Shown one piece after another: positions 10,368 through 21,376 of a DNA stretch of 64,000 nucleotides. A program made the translations under genes and the position numbers. The stretch is taken from assembly GCF_000002235.5 (NCBI RefSeq), contig NW_022145611.1, positions 5,508,754 through 5,572,753 on the forward strand, written 5' to 3'. The stretch's first letter is position 1. Each line of letters starts with the position of its first letter. The DNA is from Strongylocentrotus purpuratus. Taxonomy: Eukaryota; Echinodermata; Echinoidea; Camarodonta; Strongylocentrotidae. Below the pieces are notes generated by a model. The model did not search any database and was not told the origin of the DNA. It saw nothing but the letters and a program-made list of their open reading frames with translations.

Positions 10368-11618
10368 CTAACTGCTGAACATTTTTCATTAGAGGTCGAA
10401 CATATTTCCACACTATTAAAAGTGAAGTATTTTATGAAATTGAGAGGGAGAAATGGAGGTTAATTAATTGAAAACTCTCGATCAGTCTAAATCTCTTACA
10501 GGAATGAATATTTAAATGCATACATGTGTAAGGTATGAAGAAATATAAAATGATTAAAATCACCTGGAGGCGGCTTAGATACTGCGCTAGAAGGCTTCAG
10601 AACAGTATGAAGCCTACACACAGCACTCGCATTTGGAGCTGCTGTTGAAGCGACTGGTGTTGCTTTGGCTAGGGCTTTCTGCTGCTCCGTGTCCTTCCTT
10701 GCCTTCAGCTGCAATGCGTTCTTTCCCTCCTTGAACAGCTCAATGTGGTCTTTGAAGTTGAACTTGCTCATGCTGAGTGGCTTGTCCGAACGCCTCTCAC
10801 ATACCAGGCTGTTGACGATAAACGTTGCGTAGCCTAGGTCGTTTTCGAGGAGCCACTTGAAGGTTGACCCCTAGTACTGGCCAAACTGAAGCTCGAAGCT
10901 CCCCAGAACGGCCACCTTGTCGGCTGGATCGCCTCCCTCTCTTCGCATGCATTGAACGGCCTCACGGTGCACGATGATGTCAGCTTTGGCAGCCGCAGTC
11001 GCTCTCCTACTCGACTTCACCACTCTCGCCTCTTTGAAAGCTACCAGTTCCAGTTCCCCTTCTTGACGGCACCGGAAACGAGGGGTGTTTACTCCTGAAG
11101 AGAGAAAAAAAAAAAATTAAAATAACAACTTCATATTCAACTAGAGTTTAAAAAAAAAAATAATATATCATGTTGCCCTTCATGACATCACGAATGAATT
11201 TGAAGCTGGAATTTTAATCATGATCACAACTTTTAATGTCCAACAGATTGATTTCTAATTAAAATGTTTATAAAACAAATAAATGTATGACTTCTCTTGA
11301 TAAATGACAATATATATGTTATATGTATATAAACAAACATATGCACTTTTCTGTATATGACAGTATCCAATGAGAAGTTGCAGTTTCCTATGACAATTCA
11401 TACCATTTTAATTTTATAGAGACTCAATGATCACCTTCATAATGCCACTCATTCAACTTCTATGTAGTACGTACCTGGTCTTACATCTCCCTTGTTGGGT
11501 TTTTTGCTCGAAATGATTGGGGCTCGGGTCCAGACTTGCTCCCTCTGGAAAGTGTCTCCTCCTCCAATGTCTTCCTGTCTCTAGCCACGAGCCTTGATAT
11601 CATTTTGCGTGCTGACAT

Positions 11619-12486
11619 CATGGAAACTGTAGAACTATCTACCTGTATAAAAGAGAGCTTGGAAAGGAAAGCAAAAAAGAAGAAAAAACGATGTGCAGAG
11701 TTCTCCTGATGGGTTGGTAGATGTCCTCCTAGTGAATTGGTTGTAGAATTGGCACACTCAGAACCTGAACACTTGAAAAGGCTGTCGAGAGAAAAGATAA
11801 ACAACAACATGTTAAACAGTACAATCTCACATATTACTTAAAAGAAGTGTAGCTAGGAGTGTAGGATAACAAGGACCCTATAATAATGGGGGCAACAGTT
11901 AGCTTTGACAATGCCTACCCCCCCCCCCCCCCCCCCTCCCCTTAAAACGTGCCTTGCTTCTCAGACCAATCATTAATTACATGTTCCTCTTCAAACTAAA
12001 CCCTCCCCCTTTTTTTTCCGGCCCCCATTTCATTTCATTTTTTTTTTAGGGAGGGGTTACCACCACCTGCTTCTGCCTGAGCATGGGAATGAATGGATTG
12101 TCATCAACATGATCAATTGTCATGGATCTCTTGTATTTTCCTCATTTCATCCTTCTTCATTTCTCAACTTTACAAAACTAATTTGGGAGGACATTGCCAT
12201 GCTATTCATCAACAAGTGTTCGGCTTAAATAAAGGCCCTGTGCACTGCACTCACTAATAACTCACTCTATCAGCACTATCTTTGTCTTCCTCTTGCTCCA
12301 AAAGAAGGAACAATTAAACATGTTCTTCTTTATCATTGCTTCTCTCTTCAAAAACACACTTCTAAAACTGTACTCATCGAGTCAACACGTAAATATGACA
12401 ACGTCATCTCTACACGTCTCGATTTGTTTCCTGCATTCACTTGAATCAAATTTCTTCTTATCTCAGAATCTTCATACATCTAGACC
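11619..12486. repeat. Upstream flank with a diverged dispersed repeat
   Basis: A poly-C tract sits at ~11919-11938. From ~12060 to 12480 the sequence resembles 20500-20930: shared blocks include 'catccttcatttctcaa', 'gggaggacattgcc', 'caacaagtgt', 'cttctctcttcaaaa' and 'tctacacgtct'. The two copies are well diverged with indels. No coding frame. Confidence 0.55.
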
Positions 12487-12856
12487 TTAAAGGTAAAGAC
12501 CAGTTATGGTCATGCGATTGCATTGTGAAAGAAACGTTGTGGAATCGATCAGAAAAGGTTGATCATCTAGCATCTAGCATCTGCAAGGTTCTGGAATCAT
12601 CAAAATGATAAGAAATTTGGCCCATTCTTTGTAAAGTTACAAGCACTATACACAGAAAGATGTATATGGGACTACCCTATATCTCTCAAAGACCATGAGA
12701 GAAATAAATTTACCAAATATATGAATTAGTAGGCGGTTTCCGGCAAATTTTTTATCATGTATTAGTTGAAACATATTCTTTCACATGATTGGTAATGAGA
12801 GCTTCCATTTCATTTTTTGAAATTGGGGCGTTTCCAATACTGGTCTTTACCTTTAA
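12487..12856. mobile_element. 370-bp MITE with TTAA target duplication
   Basis: The element starts TTAAAGGTAAAGACCAGT and ends with its inverted complement (ACTGGTCTTTACCTTTAA), giving terminal inverted repeats of at least 18 bp counting the TTAA target. No coding frame, so it is non-autonomous. TTAA targets are used by piggyBac- and Kolobok-type transposases; which one mobilised this is not decidable here. Confidence 0.8.
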
Positions 12857-13804
12857 TTTATTTTAAACAATCAGCAGTCATTTAGACTAATTCTAGAGGT
12901 GTTGAGAAACATGTTCAACTTGTGATTAAGCTCTTTAATGGGACTTTCTTTTACTTTGATATGTTATCTTGCCAAAGTTCATGTATATTGGACATATTTT
13001 ACAACTTAAGAATTTGTGTTAAGTGGATATGATTATTGACATTTCTATTTTACTCAGTGATAGGCACAGGGAGCACACCCTGCCAAAATTAATATTGGTA
13101 TATCTTACATGTGAATAACTATTAAGTAGAAAGAATAAAATGTGCCCCTTATTGTGGTCCTCTGGGCAAAATTTGATATGTGATATTGTTGCAAAGGTGG
13201 CATACTTTAACACACTCCTTTGACCTGTCAAAAAAGTCTTTCATGAGAAATGTAATTCATTGATAGATTTACTTTTTTCAAGAGAGGAATACGAAAAAAG
13301 TATGTTAACTTTGAGGGAACGGAAGAGGAATTAATTGTTTCTTTTGACTTCTTTCTTTCTTTCCAGTTTTGTACACCATGTAATGTTAGAAGATGAAATG
13401 TTTAAGATATAAGCATTATTTTGTATCAATATATATATATATATATATTCCGTCCATTGGTTGAAGGTGCAGAGTTGTACTTTTATTTTGGAGATGGGAA
13501 GTTGAACAATCCTTAGTCTTCTTAGTGTACATGCTACTGTACGGTTGAAACAACTTAACTATGCAAATTTAAGTGCATTCATGATAGTATTTTCTTTATA
13601 ATGGAATATTTATATCGCATGTAACTTCTTACGATCTTAATTGCTGTTGAAAATAAATTTAATCATCTATATATTACCTGTAATGTTTACATTTTTCTCA
13701 CCCCATCTTGTTTTCTGGTTGAAAAGTCGTTATATGAGGAGAAAATTATCAGATTATGATAATCATGCTTGAAGAACAAGGTTTTGAAATTTGTATGAAT
13801 AGAA
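12857..13804. other. AT-rich unique-looking sequence, no gene seen
   Basis: No convincing exon, RNA gene or repeat apart from a short TA run. AATAAA occurs at ~13652 but no coding sequence upstream supports a 3' UTR. Confidence 0.4.
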
Positions 13805-14045
13805 TAATGAAGAAGATGATGATGGCGATGATAATGATGATGATGGTGATGATGGTGATGATGATGGTGATGAAGATGATGATGGTGATGATGATGGTGA
13901 TGATGGTGATGATGATGATGATGATGGTGATGATTGTGAGATGGTGATGATGATGGTGATGATGATGGTGATGATGATGGTGATGATGGTGATTATGATG
14001 ATGGTGATGATGGTGATGATGATGATGGTGATGATGATCGTGCAA
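13805..14045. repeat. GATGAT/GGTGAT microsatellite
   Basis: About 240 bp of GAT and GGT triplets. Long frames on either strand (poly-Met/Val, poly-His, poly-Ile/Ser) are products of the triplet repeat. Confidence 0.95.
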
Positions 14046-14144
14046 ACAATACATTGATAATAATGAACCAGTGGTGAATGTTTTAGGCTACATAGCATTG
14101 AAAATGAAAGGTATTAAGGGAAGAAAATATGAACGGGAGATAAA

Positions 14145-14164
14145 GAGAGAGAGAGAGAGAGAGA
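14145..14164. repeat. (GA)n microsatellite
   Basis: A pure GA dinucleotide run. Confidence 0.9.
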
Positions 14165-14265
14165 GAAAAGGGGGTTCGAAATAGGGTGTGAATGGCTAGC
14201 ACTGAAATGCATGTAAGCATACATAATTACAAGATACAATGATAATGAGCCAATGGGCAAAAACG

Positions 14266-14790
14266 ATGAGCTAACCCCTTTGGCATTTTGGTCAAATTTT
14301 ATGAATCTCCACATTTTCCCAAATATGCTAAGACCCCAAGACCAAGCTAATGATGTGCCGGGATGTTCATTCAGACCAAATAAACAAAGGAGAAAATTGT
14401 CCCTGTTTGGCAAAAACGATGAACTAACCAGTGACGGATCCAGGGGGGGGGGGGGGGACTGGGGAAAATACAGTTAAAAACACGTCAGTGCTCACTACCC
14501 CCCCCCCCCCCCCGCTTATTCACCGGCTGCCTATTTCGCCGCTAAATATTGGGCCCCCTCCCCTGCCGCCGGCTGGATCCGCCCTGGAGCTTACCCCTTG
14601 CCATTTTGGCAAAAAAATTGATGTTTTTTTCCCTCCACATTTTCCCAAATATGCTAAAACGCCCCTAGAGGGGACTATTATAATTGGGGATTTACCAAGC
14701 TAATGATGTTCCGGGATAATTATTTTTACCAAATAAACAAAGGGGAAATTTTCACTTTTGGGGCAAAAACGATGAGTTAACCCCTAATTG
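14266..14790. repeat. Tandem repeat interrupted by a small DNA element
   Basis: The block starting CGATGAGCTAAC, then TTTTCCCAAATATGCTA, then ACCAAATAAACAAAG recurs with anchors at ~14266, ~14417 and ~14771. The second unit is split by the element at 14429-14586; without it the units are of similar length (~150-190 bp). Confidence 0.75.
14429..14586. mobile_element. hAT-like MITE with poly-G/poly-C arms
   Basis: Ends read CAGTGACGGATCCAGG and CTGGATCCGCCCTG, matching the CAGNG terminal pattern of hAT elements. Flanking 8-mers GAACTAAC and GAGCTTAC differ at two positions and fit a decayed 8-bp target duplication. The surrounding tandem repeat supplies an empty-site comparison at 14266. No coding capacity. 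Confidence 0.65.
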
Positions 14791-15589
14791 TGATTATTCA
14801 ACTCTCAAAATTTCTTAATTTTTCATTTTGTTCTCAGTATTCGTTCATACTTTCCCTAGTCTGCTTCTCTGATTTTTCTTCTTAGTTTTAGAATTGAATT
14901 TAAAAAATGCCTGTTAATTGGTTGCTCACCTATTACCCTCACCCCTCCAACTTATACAAAGGCTTGTTACGCCCTGTTCTGTTCACTTCTACAACATTAG
15001 ACCTAGTTGTATTGCCAAAACATGGGTCGGTCGGTCGGAAATCTATATCCCCCCTGGCGCGTACGCAGGATATTTTAAAGGGGGGGGGGGGGGGGGGGGG
15101 AAGAGGTCACTTTTTTTTTTGGTCCCAAAAAAAATCGCAACGACTCAGCCGACCGCTGAATAAGCGGGGGGGGGGGGGGGGGGGTCTCGAAATTTGAAAA
15201 TTTGACATTTTGCTCCCTTGGGGGGGGGGGGGGGGGTAAGGTCAGCTTTTTTAGGTCAGCCATGGGAATTTTTTTTTTTTAAATAAATAAAATTTTTAAA
15301 AATCCAAAGGGGGGGGGGTTAGGGGGGTTAGGGGGGGGGGGTTTACATACAAAAAAATACCAAAGGGGGGTTTAACCCCCCCCCCCCTTATGTACGCTCC
15401 TGATCCCCCCCCCCCCCCCCCCTCTTGGGCTGATATTTTTCAGTTTTTAATGCTTTTTTTAAAACTTATTTTTTAAACATTTTGGGGTCGGTCGCAAAGA
15501 ATAGTTTAGGCCTATCGTCAAAATAAGAATCACTTGCCTCCTTCCTCACTAGCACTGCACCGGGACTAGATTTTGTTTCACTTTCCATT
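14791..15589. other. Poly-G/poly-C rich repeat debris
   Basis: Several G or C runs (15079-15100, 15164-15184, 15220-15237, 15310-15341, 15377-15388, 15406-15422) sit beside 'gcgcgtacgcagga'-type ends. They look like nested ends of small elements; no gene. Confidence 0.5.
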
Positions 15590-15972
15590 GATTCAGTACA
15601 TTATCATCCAAGTGTACGTGCACGGACCGGTCCGTAACTTGTTAATTTGTTCATCTCAGATTACAAGCCTACCCCAGCTGATGATTCCACCTCGATCAGG
15701 AAAATGTTGGCCCGGATGTTGGCCAACAGCTCGAACGCTCGATAGATGGATTTTAATATTTGGAAAGGAGATTGTTTAGGCTATATATCTTTGATAGCTG
15801 TAGCCATGCAAATTCAAGAATAACGATGTTTAAAACATCGCCAACCTCTAAAACTTCAAACGATCGAGCGCCCAATGTGATGCGACAGGAAAGACCGTGC
15901 ACTCTCCGCTTGTCCAGCCCCATCGTTCAGGCGATGCGGAGGGTCAACTATCCGCTCGAAGTTGGAGAAAAG
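15590..15972 (+). repeat. ~380-bp duplicated segment, left copy
   Basis: Shares ordered blocks with 17742-18110: 'gtgcacggacc', 'gtccgtaacttgttaat', 'agctgatgat', 'acagctcgaacg', 'atgtttaaaacat', 'ctaaaacttcaaacgatcg' and 'caactatccgctc'. The two copies face the same way and lie about 2.1 kb apart. No long frame is shared, so it is probably non-coding. Confidence 0.75.
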
Positions 15973-16097
15973 TGATCTGTCACGTCTTGAGACGTTGTAT
16001 ATGCTTTGATGCCGCACAATGCACAAAGACGGTGGTCCGGTACTTCATCAGTAGTACTTGCAAAACATTTCTCGAGTGTATAAACTGTTTCGTTATC

Positions 16098-16800
16098 AGG
16101 GGCGTCGCTAGATCTGTGTCAGTGGGGGAGTGGGGAGGGTGTATATAGAGGCACGCGATTACCGACAAAACGAGCAACAAATATACCGACAAATATATAA
16201 ATGCCAATGTCCAAATGTCTACAAATTATAAACCCAGGGACGGGAATTAAGTTATTTTTCAGTCTCCCCCCTCCCGCGCAAAGCGGGGAAACTTTGACAC
16301 TTCATTAAATTATTAGAGAAAGAAGACGATCCGTTGTACCGTTCTCGACTCTTAATTCTTGTTTGGATCCTGTTCCCCCCCCCCCCCTCCCACCTCCCGC
16401 ACAAAGCGCGGCAGTTTTGACGTTTCAGTAAATTATTACTCTTAATCCTTGTCTGAATTCATTTTCGCCCATCCCGCGCGAAGCGCGGAAGCTTTCACGT
16501 TTCATTAAATTAGAGAAAGAAGACGATTCATTGTACCGGTTCCGACTCTTAATCCTTGTCTGAATTCATTTTCGCCCATCTCGCATGAAGCGCGGAAACT
16601 CTGACGTTTCATTAAACTATTACTCTTAATCCTTGTCTGATTTCATTTCGCCCATCCCGCGCGAAGCGCGGAAGCTTTCACGTTTCATTACATTATTAGA
16701 GAAAGAACACGATTCGTTGTATCGTGTTCTTGTCTGAATTCAGTTTCCCCCCTCTTCCGCGCGAAGCACGGAAGCTTTGACACTTCAAATTCAAAATCTA
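16098..16800. repeat. hAT-like end followed by hairpin satellite, array 1
   Basis: CAGGGGCGTCGCTAGA at 16098 begins a poly-G element end. From ~16262 about six diverged units of the ~115-bp satellite follow, with hairpin cores near 16276, 16398, 16475, 16582, 16658 and 16757 (typical form CCGCGCGAAGCGCGG). Each core is followed by AGCTTT, 'acgtttcattaaatta' and 'agagaaagaagacgatt'. Confidence 0.8.
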
Positions 16801-17741
16801 TTCAACACTCTTCATAAAAACATTTAAAACATACAAATACAGGATGGAATAATAAAAAAAACAAGAAAGTGATAACAATGGCAATTTATAAGAGCATTTG
16901 GGATAGGCAGAAAGGAGGAATTCCTTATATAAAAGCCTACCCCTAAAACCACACCTACAGGAAAAAAAAGAAACAAGAACAAGAAACAAGAACAAGAACT
17001 TCATTAAATTATTGGAGAAAGAAGCCGATTTGTTATTATACCGGTTCCGACTCTTAATCCTTGTCTGAATTCATTTTCAAAATTGATTGCTTGAGATGCC
17101 CCCCCCCCCCTTGGAGGGCCAGGGGGGGGGGTGCAATTTTTCAAATTTTCGAGGACCAACAAAAATAATTGGTGCTCACTACCAGTTTTCAACAGAAATG
17201 GAGAAACGCGCATTTTGTTGAAAATCATGTGATATCACGAACATTTATACATCACTTGTATATGGAATTAAAATAAGTCATGGTTCAATTTTATTTAGGG
17301 GGGCGCCCCCCCCCCCCCCCCCCCCCCCCACAAGTACGACAGTGCTCCGCCCCCTAAACCATTCCCGTAATGTGAACATTCTTAAATTTGCAATTTCATT
17401 ATATTTCATCATTAGTTTGATATCTCATCCAAGAGGGATATTTATGATAATGATAGGCCTATTATGGGTGTCGATTCGTCGAAATAAGAACCCCTCCCTC
17501 CTATCTAATCTGATAACTTTCGAGAACCGGTTCTCAAGAACCGGGAGCGTGGCGGGTGCGCAAGCCCTCCCCCTTTTATCAGGAAATAGCATGATAAATG
17601 CTAAGAAATGTCCACATATTAATGTTCAGTTTAATCATTCAGAAATGGCGTAAAGGCTTTGCGCACGCAGTTTCATACATTTCAGCCCCCCCCCCCCCCC
17701 CCCCCCCTCTGGAAAATCGTGGATCCGCCCCTGAGTACATT
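16801..17741. other. Mixed repeat debris, no gene
   Basis: A fragment of the satellite (~17000-17080) and poly-C/poly-G runs at 17100-17140, 17310-17330 and 17686-17707. The segment ends with GTGGATCCGCCCCTG (~17721-17735), another hAT-like terminus, immediately before the second copy of the 380-bp duplicate. Confidence 0.5.
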
Positions 17742-18110
17742 GTCGTCCACGTGCACGGACCGTACCAGTCCGTAACTTGTTAATGTTTTCATCTCCTGCC
17801 TTAGCTGATGATGGTTTCTCGGAGGCTCAGTGTTAATCCAGGGAACACTCTTCCTGGTTGACCTATACAGCTCGAACGATGGATAGAAGAATTGTAATCA
17901 AAGGAGATAGTTTAGAGATGCATGTACATTGTATTTTAAAGCAGCAGCCATTCAAGTTCAAGAATTTCAATGTTTAAAACATTGCCAACTTCTAAAACTT
18001 CAAACGATCGAGTGACCACTGTGATACGGCAGGAATGATCAAGCACTCTTCGCGCTTCCAGGCCGATCGTTCCGGGGATGCGGAGGATCAACTATCCGCT
18101 CAAAGTTGGT
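17742..18110 (+). repeat. ~380-bp duplicated segment, right copy
   Basis: Direct partner of 15590-15972 with many substitutions and small indels. It begins immediately after a hAT-like terminus. Confidence 0.75.
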
Positions 18111-19240
18111 GGTTGAGCGCCTCGCTTTATTTACCTCGTACATTTATGTACAGTAAATGACATCTTTTGGGAGTATTATTTAGATTATCATACAACATTG
18201 ATCATGGTGAGATTCAGTTGATGATTCGATCACTTGTTGTTACGTCATACCCTCATGTGCAACTGTGCATTTAGCCTAGTAAGTATAATTTTAAAACTGT
18301 AATGATCTGCATTTATGAGCTATTAAATACAGGCCTAATCATCTCTCTGCACGCGCTCTCGCTCCCTCTCTCTCTCGGATAAGTTACGATATTATAAGAT
18401 CTCATGCGACACATACACCTTCTATATGCTTTAACCATTCCTATTTTGGAAGAATTATTCATAGTATTTGACCTTCAACTAATTTTTGTACATGACTATG
18501 ACTATATACCTCCTCTCTTTTCTAAAACCTTTGTAATTTACGTGTGGTGTTTGACTGGCCGAAGATATCCTTCAACTTGTGTTCTCTTTTCAAACTAATC
18601 TTTGCGTGACACGAGAAATGAAGTACGTGCTTCTAGCCCTATGCTGGATTAGTTTTTTTAAGAATTACAACATTTCATTTTAATAGGCCTACTCTATACG
18701 ACTTCCCACATTAAACCGGGAGAAAAAGAGAGAGAGAGCTCGAAAGACGGAGCTCAAGAGCTAGAGAAACGGGGAGAAAGGAGGAGGGAGTTTGAGGTAT
18801 ATCTTGCACGCTCATAGTAGCCAGTGCCGTAACTTTGATGATAAACAATCATGATTGTGCGAAACACGTGGAACTTGAAGAATCCTCGATGCTGTGCGAA
18901 CAGCTGATTGACATACCGCAGACAATCTACTTTCATTGTGTTTATGCTGCGGTGCGAAACGAGAAAACGCGCGCGGCTTAGTGTATCCAGGGTCCCTCCA
19001 ACCTCCCGGTTCCTGGTCCAACTTCACGCGGAGGCGTGTTTAACCAAGGAGGATATTACTTGGTTAAACCAGGGATAAATATCCCTGGTTTAACCATGGA
19101 CCTCCAACACGTGGTTTCACCAAACAAGAGCAAAAATATAGGCTGTGAATGTAATAGCAGGGACTTTAGGATTATAGTTCGTTGCTAATATAATTTTGAA
19201 ACAGTTGAAAATGGATTAAATACTCTTGATAAGGATCCAG
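18111..19240. other. No gene seen; contains a 36-bp palindrome
   Basis: No exon or RNA gene recognised. At 19061-19096 two 17-bp arms (TGGTTAAACCAGGGATA and its complement) are separated by AA, preceded by a looser 'tttaacca...tggttaaa' pair. GA-rich at 18725-18795. Confidence 0.5.
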
Positions 19241-20430
19241 CTGTTGGAACACTGTCTTTTTCTCTCCTTCTCTGGGAAGTTCTCTTCTCCCCATTCTCAG
19301 TCTCTCTTCAGTTCTTTCTCTCTCTTTCCGGCCCTCTAAATCTCTTTCGCTATGTTTCCTCTCTCCGCTTTTCCCTGCCATTGCCTTTTCCACAGTCTCT
19401 CAATCCTTTCTCTAGCGCTTTCTTCTCTCTCTCACTCACTCTCTCTCTCTCTCTCTAGATATCGTTTTATCCTCTTCCATTTCCTCATCGGTTTCTCGTT
19501 CACTCGTTCACATTTTCTATATTCCTCCCCCCCCCCCCCCCTTTCATTTGTTTCGTTTTCCCGGACTCGATCCCTCCTCTTGCACATTCCCTCTATCCTT
19601 TCCTCCTTCATGATGTCTTTCCTCCTCTCTTCTCTCCGTCATTCCCCCTTTACTTTCTACCGCTCCTTCATACTCTCATTCTTCACCCTCTCTCTGTTTT
19701 CTATCTTATATTGTTCTCTAGCTCCTTCACACTTTCTATCTTTCCTCCCTTTCTCCTTTCTCATCTTATCTCTATCATTCTCTTCACATCCGATGTCCCT
19801 GTCTTTGTCTTTCTCTCCCTTTCATTAATATGTCGTTTTCTCCTTCTTACTCTCTGTCCCTCTTTCACTCTCTTCTCTCCTCTCTTCATGTTCTACCGTT
19901 CTCTCCATTTTACAATTTGTCTATCCTTCTCTCCTATTCCTTCCTTCAAACTCTCTCTTCCCCCTCTTTTCTCTCTTTTCTTACTTATATTGTTCTATCC
20001 AAACCTCTCTATATTTCTTTTCTTTTTCTCATCTCTTTACATCAGTCTATCGTTCTCTTCACACTCATTGTCTCCCTATTATATCCCTCTTTCACTCTCT
20101 TTCTCTCATCCTCCCTACCCTCTATCCTTTTCTCTTTCACATTCTCTGTCTCTCTTTCACTCTCTTCTTTCCTTTCTTTTGTTCTGCCCCTTTCACATTC
20201 TAGCCCTTCAATCTCTCTGTCCTATATCTTTCTCCCTACATCCTTTCTATTTCCACTCATTTTGTATATCCACACTGATCACTCTCCTCCCTACCGTTTC
20301 TTCTATCAGTATCATTCTCTCCTTTGCACTCTTTGTACATGTATCTTCACCCTCCCTCATCATCTCGTCTTCCCGTCCTCTCTCACCTTCCTGTTATCTT
20401 TCCCTTCATCTCCCCCTCTCCCCTTCTATA
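19240..20430 (+). repeat. ~1.2-kb polypyrimidine (CT-rich) tract
   Basis: Nearly continuous C/T sequence on the plus strand with few purines, including a CT run near 19440 and a C run near 19528. Long frames of 150-280 codons exist only because stop codons need purines; their Ser/Leu/Phe/Pro composition is a product of the CT bias. Confidence 0.9.
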
Positions 20431-21219
20431 TAACACTTAATTACCATAATGCACTATTGGTCTCAATTCCTCAGTGTAATTTGATAGGTGAACAGGTGTA
20501 TTACATTTTGACGCGTGTATTAAATCATGGACCTATAGTATTTCCTCTGTTCATCCTTCATTTCTCAATTTCATTTGTTATTTTGCAAAATGGATTAGGG
20601 AGGTCATTGCCCCCTGATATATACCAGGCACTACCACTCCTATCTATTGATCAACAAGTGTCAGCTTAATGGCGCCAATGCCCCTGTATACTGTTATTAT
20701 TACCAGTGACTCACTCTCACTTCCCAGAATTGGTATAGTACTCTCTTTGTTTTAATCCTGCTTCGCAATAAGGAGCAAAACAACATCTTCTTTCTCATCC
20801 TCACTTCTCTCTTCAAAAGTACACTCACAGTCTCAAAGGTTTCTCAGCGAGTGAACACGTATTTTGAGAACATCATCCCTACACGTCTAATTTTTTTCTT
20901 CTGCATACATGCCTGGGTATCCCTGCACGCCTTAAGTCGGTAAGTGGTGATCGGCTTTTACAATCATTTCATTCTGCTCAGCGACCATTCCCGCTTCACC
21001 AGCATAAACATTACTAATGCCACGGTAAAGATCCTGATCCTTGAATAGTCCAGCACTGAATCCGTAAAAATATTCAGTTACTTTTACAAAGTTGTCAAGG
21101 ATTACATGTAGTTTTGTAATGTATTTTCTTTGTAATCCACTCTCGACATCAGAGGTAGTTCAGAAACCCGAGAGATAAGACGGTAGTTCCTCTATTGATA
21201 GGTACGAATGTGATGTAAA
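20431..21219. repeat. Second copy of the diverged dispersed repeat
   Basis: 20500-20930 matches 12060-12480 block by block (see there). 20931-21219 shows nothing else I can name. Confidence 0.5.
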
Positions 21220-21368
21220 CAGGCGCGTACGCAGGGGATGGTTTTGGGGTTAACCCCCCCCCCCCTCGAGTTTTTTATGTGTATGTTTTATGTATGTTTT
21301 TTTGGAAAACACCCTCCTTTTGATTTTAACCCCCCCCCCCCTTGAAAAAAATCCTGCGTACGCCACTG
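21220..21368. mobile_element. 149-bp hAT-like MITE with perfect 8-bp target duplication
   Basis: Ends CAGGCGCGTACGCAGG and CCTGCGTACGCCACTG form inverted repeats beginning CAG, each leading into a poly-C or poly-G arm. Both sides carry GATGTAAA (21212-21219 and 21369-21376), an exact 8-bp duplication as made by hAT transposases. Confidence 0.85.
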
Positions 21369-21376
21369 GATGTAAA

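Larger units (their letters stand above)
6293..11618 (-). pseudogene. DUF6729/DDE transposase-like gene, copy C (all exons, inactivated)
   Basis: This is the only copy with every exon. Reading minus strand with consensus splice sites I place exons at 11618-11475, 11095-10564, 10233-10144, 9890-9098, 8839-8047, 7813-7600, 7356-7126 and 6878-6293, together about 1,120 codons. The order is MSARKMISR start, then FELQFGQY...TFKWLLENDLGYATFIV, zinc-rich DUF6729 segment, DDE-type core, then GELIRVEYLYAQT and a Pro-rich tail. Lesions I can see: TAG after FGQY (~10873), a one-base loss near 9413, an extra 2 bp near 9144, TAG before LLYVDRDCC (~8668), and stops in the C-terminal finger (~6505-6520). 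DUF6729 assignment is from memory of fish and invertebrate homologues. Cut-and-paste mobility is inference. Confidence 0.8.

Noticed and set aside
13749-14098. Poly-His, poly-Ile/Thr and Met/Val frames
   Set aside because: Translation of the GAT/GGT microsatellite in different frames.
19352-20669. Three long plus-strand frames of 158, 240 and 279 codons
   Set aside because: They lie in a C/T-only tract, where stop codons can hardly occur. Composition is Ser/Leu/Phe/Pro in every frame, with no motif.
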